The notes: a model not told the origin generated them from the letters alone. DNA of 64,000 nucleotides from Acidobacteriota bacterium (GCA_003225175.1 QIBA01000030.1:1762-65761), one strand, 5' to 3'. Counted from the first letter of the stretch, positions 1 through 8,395 are shown. A program made the numbers and translations.

Positions 1-568
1 CATGGCCACTCTGTTTGACGAATGCCATCATCCCGTCTGCCCAGCGGCTCGCAGGATTACCACCAGTCTGTGAACCGGGAACACAGTCGGCTACAAGCTC
101 CGTAAACGCAGAAGCTTCGGTGTATCCCCCGGGAACATCGCTGTTCACTTCCGAAATCCGCCAGCCTTCGGTGGAGTAGTGAAAATCAAAGCGCAGGGTT
201 CGCACTGCTGCGGGCGTCATCCCGTGGACCGCGGCTTCCTTTAATACTGATCGGAGTTGCGCGGGCATGCCCAGCGGCGCACGAGGCCCGCTTCGACGAA
301 GCAGTTCCTCTTCCGCGAGCATTAGCTCGGCAGCAAGAGCTTCGGCCAGAGTCTTCAATTCTTCCCAAGTCTCAGGACGGAGCAACAGAGGCTGACGAAA
401 GAGAGTAGACACATCACCGACCTGGCAGTCCCATTTGAAGAACTCGAGAGCAAGCCGGCTCTGGATTCGCCGGAATTCGAGCTCGTCGAGGGTTGCGCCG
501 AATCTGAGCGGGACGATGTCCGGCGCGCAAATGTTAGAGCGGGACGAGATTTCGGGCGTGATATACAA
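1..568 (-). CDS. ATP-grasp / glutathionylspermidine synthase-like protein, partial (C-terminus beyond left edge)
   Basis: An open frame on the minus strand runs 189 codons from position 568 to the left edge without a stop, so only the N-terminal part is present. The frame is closed upstream by a TAG at 583-581, and the first usable start after it is TTG at 568-566. The product begins LYITPEISSR and contains RFDFHYSTEGW followed by EVNSDVPGGYTEAS. In glutathionylspermidine synthase-like ATP-grasp proteins a similar E-x-N-x-D-x-P stretch lies near the start of the catalytic core, which is the basis for the family call; the substrate cannot be inferred. Codon use resembles the neighbouring genes. 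The gene is divergent from the phosphoesterase gene to its right. I am confident it is coding and only moderately confident of the family. Confidence 0.65.
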   Translation of the reverse strand, partial: MYITPEISSRSNICAPDIVPLRFGATLDELEFRRIQSRLALEFFKWDCQVGDVSTLFRQPLLLRPETWEELKTLAEALAAELMLAEEELLRRSGPRAPLGMPAQLRSVLKEAAVHGMTPAAVRTLRFDFHYSTEGWRISEVNSDVPGGYTEASAFTELVADCVPGSQTGGNPASRWADGMMAFVKQSGH

Positions 569-737
569 CTCACAAAGATTCTACGAGAAAATCAATCCAG
601 ACCGAACATTCCCATTCCGGTATCGTTGGGGGCAGTCGCTCCGGATGATCTCAGCGCTGGCCTTGAGCCACAAAGAGGCTCCTAAGCGGCTAAGCATCAA
701 AACAGCTACTGGTCTCGGGTAAAACAATCGGCGGGTG

Positions 738-767
738 GCGCACCCTTTGCGGTTTTCAAGGGTGCGC
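738..767. repeat. Short perfect hairpin
   Basis: A 10-base perfect inverted repeat (GCGCACCCTT and AAGGGTGCGC) has a 10-base loop and lies between divergent genes. There is no T tract after it. It resembles a short dispersed repeat more than a terminator. Confidence 0.45.
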
Positions 768-801
768 AGGTCAATTTGTTTTTAAGGAACTCCGGAGGAA
801 T

Positions 802-939
802 TGGGGACAGCCTGAGAGCCTGTCGGAGTAAACGATTCCCGAACCAGGAATCAACAACTTACAGACAGAGCACTCCTCGCAAGTTGTTGATTCTTCATTC
901 CAGAAAATCTATCTCCGACAGGCTCTCAGGCTGTCCCCA
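802..939. repeat. Nested long palindrome (REPIN- or MITE-like element)
   Basis: The outer arms 802-828 and 913-939 are perfect 27-base reverse complements (core GACAGCCTGAGAGCCTGTCG). Inside them a second perfect pair, 848-860 (GAATCAACAACTT) and 881-893, brackets a 20-base spacer. The whole 138-base unit can fold into two stacked hairpins or a cruciform. It has no coding content and no poly-T tail, so it looks more like a mobile palindromic repeat than a terminator. No second copy is visible in this window. Confidence 0.7.
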
Positions 940-1184
940 TTTTCTTTCCATTTTCTTTCAATGTAATGCCTCAATGTGCGCTCTATAAAAGGCGGTGCCG
1001 AACACTGTGTTCACATCTGGTCGGGAGAAGTGCTTACTCTCGACATTGCCCTCTATAACATCCACCGCCCTGTAGGACTAAGGCCCCCGATTACGGCTTC
1101 TTTCGCAAAGTCTTAAGCCGCTCTCCCGATATAACCAGAGTAGAAGGTTGCTTAGCCTCTATGGAGTTCTTCTCCGAGGCCGGC

Positions 1185-2264
1185 ATGCAGTTGATTCAAA
1201 ACTCTTTTGTTCCGAAAGCGATTCTGATCGGGACGCTTTGTGCACTATCGTCATTGATTTCCGGGTGTGGTGCAGCGGGACAGCAGGTGGCCACTACCAA
1301 CGTTATCTCCTCTACGGCGCCCGGCGCCACGAGTACGCCAACCTCAGCGCCGTGTACCAGCGCAACTGCACCGGCTCCACCGGCTGCACCGGCTGCGCCC
1401 TCTCCATCCCCTGCTCCGCCGGCGCCTACTCCAGCTGCGCCCACTCCCACGGCTTCCGGGATACCGCATTCTTCTCATGTTGTGCTCGTCATTGAAGAGA
1501 ACAAAATGTTTACCGAGGTGTATCCCAACGGGATGCCGTGGCTGGTCGCGCAAGGGAACAAATATGGCTACGCCAGCAACTATCATGCTGACGTACCCGG
1601 CTCCATGATGGACTACCTGTGGCTGTCCTCCGGCAGTGGCGAAGAACCGTTCGGATGCGTGGGCGATGGCTGCAGGCAACCGATTACGTCAGACAACATC
1701 TTCCGTGAGCTTGGAAGAGCCGGCCTAACATGGAAGGTCTATGCGCAATCGTTGCCGAGCGCGGGTTATATGGGGCCATCGACGGGAGCTTATGCCGCTC
1801 ACCACAATCCCGCGAAGTGGTATTCCGACGTAATCGATAATCCGTCGCTCCAGCAGAACATCGTGCCCCTGACGCAGCTAGCTTTGGATTTGGCTGCGAA
1901 CCAGTTGCCTAACTACTCGATCATCATTCCAGACGGTGACAACGATGGGTGGGACGGCTCGATGGCGAGCGCCGATAACTTTCTGGCGGCGAACATTGCT
2001 CCTCTGCTAAGCGCGCCACACTTCCAGGCTGGCGGCGATGCGCTTATGTTCATCACCTTCGATGAATGCGATGAGGCTGTCGGCACGTGTCCAGGCAACG
2101 AGCAGGTCTACACAGCGGTGATCGGTCCCAAAGTGAAACCGGGCACAGTTTCCTCCACGCCGTACAAGCACGAGAATACGTTGCGCACGATCCTCGATGC
2201 CTTAGGAGTCACGGTTGACCCCGGCGCCTCGAGCAGCGTTGCCGATATGAAGGACTTTTTTTAG
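1185..2264 (+). CDS. Lipoprotein phosphoesterase (acid phosphatase/phospholipase C-like, PF04185 type)
   Basis: Predicted lipid-anchored phosphoesterase acting outside the cytoplasmic membrane. The start at 1185 is preferred over the in-frame ATG at 1161 because GAGG lies 7-8 bases upstream and the product then begins with a normal lipoprotein signal (MQLIQNSFVPKAILIG...LISGC). A spacer of about 50 residues, very rich in Pro, Ala, Thr and Ser, follows the lipid cysteine. The catalytic region starts at HVVLVIEENKMFTEVYP, which matches the metal-binding start of the phosphoesterase family, and continues through IIPDGDNDGWDG, FITFDECDE and HENTLRTILDALGV, the usual late motifs. About 360 residues suits a single-domain member. 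Substrate is unknown; related proteins cleave phosphomonoesters or phospholipids. Confidence 0.8.
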   Translation: MQLIQNSFVPKAILIGTLCALSSLISGCGAAGQQVATTNVISSTAPGATSTPTSAPCTSATAPAPPAAPAAPSPSPAPPAPTPAAPTPTASGIPHSSHVVLVIEENKMFTEVYPNGMPWLVAQGNKYGYASNYHADVPGSMMDYLWLSSGSGEEPFGCVGDGCRQPITSDNIFRELGRAGLTWKVYAQSLPSAGYMGPSTGAYAAHHNPAKWYSDVIDNPSLQQNIVPLTQLALDLAANQLPNYSIIIPDGDNDGWDGSMASADNFLAANIAPLLSAPHFQAGGDALMFITFDECDEAVGTCPGNEQVYTAVIGPKVKPGTVSSTPYKHENTLRTILDALGVTVDPGASSSVADMKDFF

Positions 2265-2731
2265 ATCTTCTAATCGATCACTGAGCCACCGCGATTTCTT
2301 GCAACTTCGCAAACAGATTGCGCCATTGATATCGGATCACCCTCGCCTGTAGTGCGGGCGGGTGGCCCAGCCTTTTCCCGTTTCGGTTTTTCCGTCGGAC
2401 TTCCAGACAAAGGGTGCCCCACTCTCGCACGATTTTCGCGAGGGTGGGATTACATAGATGTGTCATGCGTCGGTAGTTGCTTCTTGTTTCGCTTGACAAT
2501 CCACCCCCTCGATCCTAACGATAGTAGCCTTTCATCGGACCCTCTCCAATAACGGCGAGAGTCAACTGCGGGAGTTATTGATTCCTCTTAACCGCCTCGC
2601 GAACACCGCGCGAGAGTGGCAGTCTTAGCAGTCCGATGGAAGAGGAAAACAAAGGCTGGGCCATGCGGCAGCCCAGGTCATACAACTTTATTATTTGACC
2701 CCGCCAATCTGCCGGCCTAAGATGCGCTCGC
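2265..2731. other. Intergenic region upstream of the kinase gene, with inverted repeats
   Basis: This 467-base stretch contains no supportable gene. It holds a 13-base inverted repeat with widely spaced arms (TGGCCCAGCCTTT at 2363-2375 and its complement at 2651-2663) and a compact hairpin at 2418-2448 (CCCACTCTCGC / GCGAGGGTGGG, one G-T wobble). The compact hairpin could end transcription of the phosphoesterase gene, though no T run follows. The AT-rich ACAACTTTATTATTTGACC just before the kinase gene may hold its promoter. Confidence 0.5.
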
Positions 2732-5101
2732 ATGTCGTCGCCTGGCCTTGAGAGGCAAGTCCTCGGACACTATCGCATTATCGAGCCGCTCGGCGCAGGC
2801 GGGATGGGAGAGGTGTATCGAGCACGCGACGTGCAACTGGAGCGAGATGTAGCCATCAAGATTTTGCCGGCTCAGAACGTTTCTGATCCCAGTGCCAAGG
2901 CACGCCTGCTGCGTGAGGCCCGCACCGCGTCGCAACTGAACCATCCGAACATCTGCACGATCCATGAAGTAGGAGAGCTTGACGGCCAGACATTCATCGC
3001 CATGGAACTGGTTGCGGGAGAGTCCCTGAGCAGCAGACTTCGGCGCGGGCCGCTGCCCTCAGAACAACTCATTGTCAGTTGCGGACTGCAATTGGCAGAC
3101 GCAGTGGCACATGCGCATAAGAACAACGTTATCCATCGCGACCTGAAGAGTTCGAATGTCATGCTCACTCCGGAAGACCGGATCAAAGTGCTGGATTTCG
3201 GGCTGGCAAAGCGAGTGACGAAAGCAGATTTGGAAGCGGTAACTGTCTCGAAGTCGTCGCTGACGGCACCAGGAGCGATCTTCGGAACACTCAGCTATAT
3301 GGCGCCTGAACAGTTGTGCGGGCAGCCAGCCGATGAGCGTAGTGACATCTGGGCGACGGGAGTAGTGCTGTATGAAATGGGTACCGCCGCTTTACCATTC
3401 CGAGGGGCAACGGCTTTCGAAATTAGCTCCGCAGTCCTGCACCAAGCGCCGGTGCCCCTGCCGGTTGCCGTGCCTGTCGCACTTCGCGCGGTGATTGAAC
3501 GCTGCCTGGAAAAGGACCCTGCACGCCGCTATCAGGAAGCTGATGAGTTGCGAGATGCGCTGCAAGCGATCCGCACAGCCAGCGTGTCGGCATTCGGCCT
3601 GGTGCGTTATCGCCTCTCGCATCTCCGCTGGCAGGCTGCTGTTGGACTTGTGTTCCTGGTGTCACTGCTCGGAGGCTTGCTCAGTCCCTCGATCCGCACG
3701 CGCCTTGCTAGAGGACGGCAAATCCATTCTCTTGCCGTTCTGCCGCTGGAGAACCTGTCCGGCGATCCTCAGCAGGAGTACTTTGCCGACGGTGTGCATG
3801 AAGCGCTGATCGACAATCTCTCGAAGCTAAGCGCCCTGAACCGAGTAACAGCGCGATTTTCGGTGATGCGCTACCGCAAACCGGAACAGCCTGTGCGACA
3901 GATCGCGCGCGAGTTGGGCGTGGACGCGGTAATCACCGGATCGGTGCAGCGGGCGGGAGATCGCGTACGTGTGACGGCGCGCTTGATCAACGCTTCCAAT
4001 GAACAGCAGCTCTGGCGCGAGCAATACGATCGCCCGATCCGCGATGTGCTTTCACTGGAAGATGAAATCGTCGGCGAGATCACGCGGCAAATCAAGCTTC
4101 AAGTCACACCGGAAGAGAAGACGCGGCTGACAGCAGTGCGCCATATCGAACCCGAAGCATACGAGGCATATCTCAAGGGGCTTTCCGCATTGCATCGCCG
4201 TAGCCCAAAAGATTTGGAAATTGCGCTGCAGTACTTTCAGAGCGCAATAGAGAAGGACCCGAATTTTGCTGCACCCTATGCCGGCATTGCGCAGGTCTGG
4301 GGTCACCGCGTCGTGCTGGGATTGGTGAAGCGGAGCGATGTGATGGATCAAGACATAATCTGGGCGCGCAAGGCGCTCGAACTCGATCCCAACTCTTCCG
4401 AGGCACACCAGGTCTGGGGACTTGTTTCGTCCGTCCATGTAGCGAATTGGGAAACTGCCGACAAAGAGTTTCGCCGCGCCATTGAGCTTAGTCCGAACGA
4501 TCCGGATGCTCACCAGTACTACAGCGGATTTCTCGAGGCGCAGGGCCAACTCTCAGCAGCAATAGCAGAGGCGCAAAAGGCAGTAGAACTTGATCCTCTC
4601 TCTCCGATGACGCACGGGGCATATTCGCAGCGCCTTCTGGTGACTCACCGCTACGACGAAGCGATTGCCGAATGCAGGAAAAGTCTCGAATTGAACCCAT
4701 CAGCACCGGCCCCCCATCATCATCTGGCCGTCGCATACCACATGAAAGGAATGGACCAGCAGGCGTTCGCCGAGGCGAAGGCAGACTTTGGCGAAATTCG
4801 CCACGATGCGGATGTTGTTGCTGCGCTGGACAAGGGTTATGCACACGGTGGATTTCAGGCAGCGATGCGGCAAGCGGCGGAGGTTTTGGCCGAGCGCTCA
4901 AAGCAGAAGTTTGTGCCGTCCTCGTACATCGCGGAGCTCTATGCCTTTGCCGGAGACAGGAGTGACGCCCTGGCATGGCTGCGAACGAGTCTCGATCGCC
5001 AGGAACTGGCGGCCGCATTTCTTCGCCTGCCTACCTGGGACTTCGTACGGTCAGATCCCGATTTCCAGGAAATATTTCAGAAGCGCATGAAACCGCAGTA
5101 G
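2732..5101 (+). CDS. Membrane Ser/Thr protein kinase with TolB-like and TPR domains
   Basis: Hanks-type kinase domain at residues about 13-280: glycine loop GAGGMGEVY, ATP lysine K43 in VAIK, catalytic HRDLKSSN at 135-142, DFG at 155-157 and the APE-equivalent MAPEQ. A single transmembrane segment at about 302-320 separates it from an exported part. That part starts with a TolB/FlgO-like N-terminal fold (LAVLPLENLSGDPQQEYFADG, then ITGSVQRAGDRVRV). TPR-type helix pairs follow from about 470, including ELDPNSSEAHQVWG and ELNPSAPAPHHHLA. All catalytic residues are present, so an active kinase is expected. At 789 residues this is the common acidobacterial architecture: a cytoplasmic kinase coupled to a periplasmic protein-interaction module. 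The gene stands alone. Confidence 0.9.
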   Translation: MSSPGLERQVLGHYRIIEPLGAGGMGEVYRARDVQLERDVAIKILPAQNVSDPSAKARLLREARTASQLNHPNICTIHEVGELDGQTFIAMELVAGESLSSRLRRGPLPSEQLIVSCGLQLADAVAHAHKNNVIHRDLKSSNVMLTPEDRIKVLDFGLAKRVTKADLEAVTVSKSSLTAPGAIFGTLSYMAPEQLCGQPADERSDIWATGVVLYEMGTAALPFRGATAFEISSAVLHQAPVPLPVAVPVALRAVIERCLEKDPARRYQEADELRDALQAIRTASVSAFGLVRYRLSHLRWQAAVGLVFLVSLLGGLLSPSIRTRLARGRQIHSLAVLPLENLSGDPQQEYFADGVHEALIDNLSKLSALNRVTARFSVMRYRKPEQPVRQIARELGVDAVITGSVQRAGDRVRVTARLINASNEQQLWREQYDRPIRDVLSLEDEIVGEITRQIKLQVTPEEKTRLTAVRHIEPEAYEAYLKGLSALHRRSPKDLEIALQYFQSAIEKDPNFAAPYAGIAQVWGHRVVLGLVKRSDVMDQDIIWARKALELDPNSSEAHQVWGLVSSVHVANWETADKEFRRAIELSPNDPDAHQYYSGFLEAQGQLSAAIAEAQKAVELDPLSPMTHGAYSQRLLVTHRYDEAIAECRKSLELNPSAPAPHHHLAVAYHMKGMDQQAFAEAKADFGEIRHDADVVAALDKGYAHGGFQAAMRQAAEVLAERSKQKFVPSSYIAELYAFAGDRSDALAWLRTSLDRQELAAAFLRLPTWDFVRSDPDFQEIFQKRMKPQ

Positions 5102-5164
5102 GGAGGGGCCACCAGGTCAGATTCACCTGTACGACAAATTCATACTTTGTGTGATAATACCAAG

Positions 5165-5446
5165 ATGGGTATTTCCCGCTCTCGCCGCTCCCGAGTCTTT
5201 ACCATTAGCTTCCCTGAAGACTTGGCACTTCAAGTCGATCTGGTAGCTCGCCGGGAAAGCCGCAACATCAGCGAACTTTTTCGTGAAGCCTTTCGCATCT
5301 ATCGGCTGGAAAGCGTCCATCGTCAACTAGAGCGCTCCCGAGCTGCCGCACGGCGTCGAAGACCTCAGCCGGACTATGAGCAACTAAACGTTGAGAGTCT
5401 CGTAGACGAGGTTCGCTCAACGCGGACCCGCAAGAAGAGAAAGTGA
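5165..5446 (+). CDS. Ribbon-helix-helix antitoxin
   Basis: A basic protein of 93 residues whose N-terminal part (SRRSRVFTISFPEDLALQVD, then RRESRNISELFREAFRIYR) has the beta strand, turn and two helices of the MetJ/Arc/CopG fold. It should bind its own promoter and neutralise the PIN protein encoded next. The tail is Arg/Lys rich. ATG at 5165 is chosen over the in-frame TTG at 5147, whose extra codons overlap a -10-like TGATAAT. The stop codon overlaps the GTG start of the toxin gene (GTGA), typical of translationally coupled toxin-antitoxin pairs. Confidence 0.82.
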   Translation: MGISRSRRSRVFTISFPEDLALQVDLVARRESRNISELFREAFRIYRLESVHRQLERSRAAARRRRPQPDYEQLNVESLVDEVRSTRTRKKRK

Positions 5447-5832
5447 TCGTTGTTCTGGATTCAGGCATCTGGATTTCAGGATTTCATTTCGGGGGAATAC
5501 CGCTCGCGGCGTTAGATCAAGCCTTTATCTACGACCATATCGCGATTTGTGAAGAAATCATTACAGAGGTATCCACGATCATGGTGTCTAAATTTGGCTG
5601 GACAGAAAGACATGTTCATTCGGCCTTGCGGAGCTATTTGGCTGGAGCAAAGCACGTCACAATGAAAGGCGATCTCACCGGCGTGTGCCGCGATCCGAAA
5701 GACGACATGCTTTTTGAGTGCGCCGTGCGTGCAAAAGCGGAAATCATCGTCTCCGGCGACAAGGACGTTCTGGAAGTCGGCGAATATCGGGGCATTCGTG
5801 TCATCACCGCTCGGCAATACTTAACCAAATGA
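5443..5832 (+). CDS. PIN-domain toxin (putative RNase, COG1569-like)
   Basis: A 129-residue PIN domain starting with GTG inside the end of the antitoxin gene. Acidic metal ligands are at the expected places: D6 in VVLDSGIW, E in EEIITE, D in DPKDDMLFECAV and D in SGDKDVL. The layout fits the 'putative toxin-antitoxin system toxin component, PIN family' group. The expected action is Mg-dependent RNA cleavage, silenced by the RHH protein encoded upstream. Complete length; no sign of decay. Confidence 0.85.
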   Translation: MIVVLDSGIWISGFHFGGIPLAALDQAFIYDHIAICEEIITEVSTIMVSKFGWTERHVHSALRSYLAGAKHVTMKGDLTGVCRDPKDDMLFECAVRAKAEIIVSGDKDVLEVGEYRGIRVITARQYLTK

Positions 5833-5843
5833 TCTTTAGTTGA

Positions 5844-5937
5844 GCCGGATTCTATATAAGGCGATGTCAAGAGCAAACAGATCTCCCGAACAGATCGGAG
5901 AGGAGTTGCTTGGCATGGCCTTTATATAGAACCCCGC
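5844..5937. repeat. Long imperfect nested palindrome
   Basis: TTCTATATAAGGC at 5850-5862 pairs with GCCTTTATATAGAA at 5918-5931 (one extra T). Pairing extends outward with two mismatches and inward through ATGTCAAGAGCAA / TTGCTTGGCAT and CTCC / GGAG. The unit is about 94 bases long, starts 12 bases after the toxin stop, and could fold as one long hairpin. It could be a MITE-like repeat or the structured 3' end of the toxin-antitoxin transcript. There is no T tract. Confidence 0.6.
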
Positions 5938-6107
5938 AACCGGAGTCGGCGCCTACGCCCAGCCCTCCGAAAACCATGGAGACACGGAGTCACTGAGAAA
6001 GCAAGACCTCGCCCAGGGCCCGGCGTCGCTATAGCTCCTTCCAAAACAACTGGACAACATCCTCGTCTAACTTTTGGAACCTTCGTTTCGTCAGAAGCGA
6101 ATACGGG

Positions 6108-6752
6108 ATGAACAAAACGCCCGCTCTGATCCGGAGCGGCGCCAGCGCCGTGGACACGACTGAAATTCAAAACCCGCTCTTGCGTCGGGCTGTTCGCGGC
6201 GATAAAGAGGCTTTTGCGCAGCTTTATGACGCACTCGCTGGGCCGCTCTATTGTTTTGCGTTTCACATGCTGGGCGAGCGGGCCCAGGCTGAGGACACAG
6301 TGCACGAAGCTTTCCTCACACTGCTGAATGCAGCGAAAGATTTTGATGAGGCGCGTGGAAGCCTCTTGAACTTCGCTCTGGGAATTACGCGGAAGCTGGT
6401 GCTGCGTCATCTGCGCTGGAAGTTGCGATGGTTCACCTCCCAGCCGGAGGACCTGGAACGCTTCAGCCGTGACGGAGAAGCGAGTGCACAGGAGAAGCTG
6501 GAGCTTGCGGAGCAGGTGGCGGCAGTGCGGAAAGGCGTGGCGAGTCTGCCGACGAAGTATCGCGAAGTGATAACCCTGTGCGAGTTGTGCGAGATGAGCT
6601 ATGAAGCCGCAGCCGCGCAGATCGGCTGTTCCGTGGGAACGGTGCGCTCGCGATTGCACCGCGCGCATGCATTGCTTGCGGAGAAACTGAAGCAGCGATT
6701 TTGCCGCGAGGACAAAGCAAGGCCACAGATGACGGAGGTGGCGACGCCATGA
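6108..6752 (+). CDS. ECF-type RNA polymerase sigma factor
   Basis: A 214-residue sigma-70 family protein with region 2 (LLRRAVRGDKEAFAQLYDAL ... EDTVHEAFLTLLNAA) and region 4 (LPTKYREVITLCELCEMSYE ... GCSVGTVRSRLHRAHALL). A short linker replaces region 3, as in ECF sigma factors. It would direct RNA polymerase to a specific regulon under control of a partner protein. The last codon overlaps the next gene (ATGA at 6749-6752), so the downstream one-TM protein is probably that partner. Confidence 0.92.
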   Translation: MNKTPALIRSGASAVDTTEIQNPLLRRAVRGDKEAFAQLYDALAGPLYCFAFHMLGERAQAEDTVHEAFLTLLNAAKDFDEARGSLLNFALGITRKLVLRHLRWKLRWFTSQPEDLERFSRDGEASAQEKLELAEQVAAVRKGVASLPTKYREVITLCELCEMSYEAAAAQIGCSVGTVRSRLHRAHALLAEKLKQRFCREDKARPQMTEVATP

Positions 6753-7381
6753 CCTCTTGGAACAGGCGAGCCGGAACTCATGACCAACCTGGTGTGGCCG
6801 ACGCCGCGGCCAAAGCTCTGGATCAACAGGCGATGTTGAGGTTGTCCGCAGCGGAAGCTGAACCTTCCGCGCAGCTACGGGCTCGGGTGCTCACCAGCTT
6901 TGCGCAGCGCACGCACCGCGAGAATCCAAGCTGGACGTGGCTCGCAGCGGCAACCGCAGCGGCAATGGCGGTTGCGGTAGTGATCGGGCTCGGCTATTGG
7001 AGATTGCGAGCACCAGGGCCTCCGACACGGTTGCCGATTGCTCCAAAGGCGATTGCCAATGTGCGCCTTGCCGCGCCCGAGGTACAACCCGGGCATGTGC
7101 GCACAGGCGCATCTACGCGGCCGCGAAATCAACATCGCCGGCCCGACGGCGTACAGGTGAAAAGGCCCGCTGCAAGCAATGATTTGCCAGTCGCCCAGTT
7201 CGACAGTTTGCTCTATTGCGACGCATTTAGCTGCGGAGATCCAATGCAAGTGATCCGCCTGGAAATGCCGGCAGCCAATGTGGGCCGAGCGTATCGATCG
7301 CTAGCCCGGAATGGTTTCGTGAGCGCGGAGCTGATCGTCGGCGCAGACGGTCTGACACGCGCCGTGCGATTCACAAAGTAG
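6749..7381 (+). CDS. Single-pass membrane protein, probable anti-sigma partner
   Basis: A 210-residue protein starting at the ATG that overlaps the sigma-factor stop. The N-terminal about 65 residues are soluble (MTSWNRRAGTHDQPG ... LRARVLTSFAQR). One transmembrane segment follows (WLAAATAAAMAVAVVIGLGYW), then a Pro/Arg-rich linker and a C-terminal extracytoplasmic part ending in AELIVGADGLTRAVRF. I see no HxxxCxxC zinc motif, so a ZAS-type anti-sigma domain is not supported. The call rests on position, coupling and topology. The C-terminal segment looks like a small sensor or TonB-C-like fold, but this is weak. Confidence 0.6.
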   Translation: MTSWNRRAGTHDQPGVADAAAKALDQQAMLRLSAAEAEPSAQLRARVLTSFAQRTHRENPSWTWLAAATAAAMAVAVVIGLGYWRLRAPGPPTRLPIAPKAIANVRLAAPEVQPGHVRTGASTRPRNQHRRPDGVQVKRPAASNDLPVAQFDSLLYCDAFSCGDPMQVIRLEMPAANVGRAYRSLARNGFVSAELIVGADGLTRAVRFTK

Positions 7382-7429
7382 TGAAACGCGTTGTCATGTA
7401 CTGTGACCACAATTAATTAAGGAGCTGCA

Positions 7430-8395
7430 ATGAAACAGAGAATCCCATTTGCTGTTGCTGCATTTGTCGTTCTGATCCTCGCACTGACGTCCCTGGCCTG
7501 GGGGCAACAAGGCGGTGAGCCGCCGAAGACTTTCACGCGCACGTTTGCTGCTCCTTTCGAGGGCGCAGGAATTGCGATGGAGCAAGGCTTTGGCGTAGCC
7601 GGAGTGAAGGTGCTGGACACCATGAGCGACGAAGTGGTGAAGGGCGCTCCGTTCAGCGGCACGATGCGAACTGAATCAACTCGAACCTTCGCCGACGGTA
7701 ACCGAATCCATCAGGAGAGCAGCTCGAAGAGATGGCGCGACAAGGAAGGGCGCGTGCGAACGGAGGCCGAGATCATGCTGCCTCCGGGCCTCGCGCAGGA
7801 CGCACCTATGCTGATCACGATCAGCGATCCGGTGGCAAAAGTACGCTACGTGCTGGAGCCAGAGAGGAAGATCGCGAGAAAGCTTCCCTTCGCTGCCGAA
7901 TTTCAAGTGCGCCACATGTCCGGTCCAGTGACAGCCGCTGGTCCGGGAATGATGCAGATCGCGGTCGCCCCTCCGCCTGACGCTCCTGCCGCTGCTGGCG
8001 TTGCTGGCGCTCCGGTGCATCGCCGCGATGTGTTCTTCTACTCCAAAGGCAAGCGCATGAATGACGATGACCAGGCCAAGTCGGAAAATCTCGGCGAACG
8101 CGACTTTGACGGAGTGCGCGCCAGCGGAACACGCCTGACGACGACGATTCCAGCCGGCGAGGTTAACAACGATCGTCCTATCGAGATTGTGAGCGAGAAC
8201 TGGTACGCAAAGAGTCTGAAAACCACAGTGATGACCAAGCATTCGGATCCGTGGGCCGGCGACTTCACCAGTCGTCTCACCGAGATAAGCACGAATGACC
8301 CTGATCCCGCATTATTCGCGGTTCCGCCGGGCTACAGCGTTGTCGAGGACAAGTTTGCCGATGAAATGCAAGCTACACCTCCTGGTCCAAAATAG
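7430..8395 (+). CDS. Secreted protein of unknown function
   Basis: A 321-residue protein with a clear signal peptide (MKQRIPFAVAAFVVLILALTSLAWGQQ) and a strong AAGGAG ribosome binding site 5 bases before ATG. The mature part is beta-rich with no recognisable catalytic motif. It contains a charged stretch with two regularly spaced segments about pre-treatment of conditions (ESTRTFADGNRIHQESSSK; REVRYVLEPERK-like) and a Pro/Ala linker near residue 185. It is probably cotranscribed with the sigma factor and membrane protein upstream (48-base gap) and may be the output or sensed component of that system. I do not recognise the family. Confidence 0.75.
   Translation: MKQRIPFAVAAFVVLILALTSLAWGQQGGEPPKTFTRTFAAPFEGAGIAMEQGFGVAGVKVLDTMSDEVVKGAPFSGTMRTESTRTFADGNRIHQESSSKRWRDKEGRVRTEAEIMLPPGLAQDAPMLITISDPVAKVRYVLEPERKIARKLPFAAEFQVRHMSGPVTAAGPGMMQIAVAPPPDAPAAAGVAGAPVHRRDVFFYSKGKRMNDDDQAKSENLGERDFDGVRASGTRLTTTIPAGEVNNDRPIEIVSENWYAKSLKTTVMTKHSDPWAGDFTSRLTEISTNDPDPALFAVPPGYSVVEDKFADEMQATPPGPK

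Larger units (their letters stand above)
569..1184. other. Intergenic region between divergent genes, holding two palindromes
   Basis: There is no convincing gene in these 616 bases. They hold a small hairpin at 738-767 (GCGCACCCTT / AAGGGTGCGC), the large nested palindrome at 802-939 described separately, and an AT-rich TCTATAAAAG at about 974-983 that could serve as a -10 region for the rightward gene. Short open frames here are artefacts of the palindromes. Confidence 0.6.

Noticed and set aside
435-722. Plus-strand open frame of 95 codons
   Set aside because: It lies antisense to the partial minus-strand gene and then runs into intergenic sequence, with no family resemblance or ribosome binding site.
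776-988. Plus-strand 70-codon frame
   Set aside because: It is created by the 802-939 palindrome and its composition is not protein-like.
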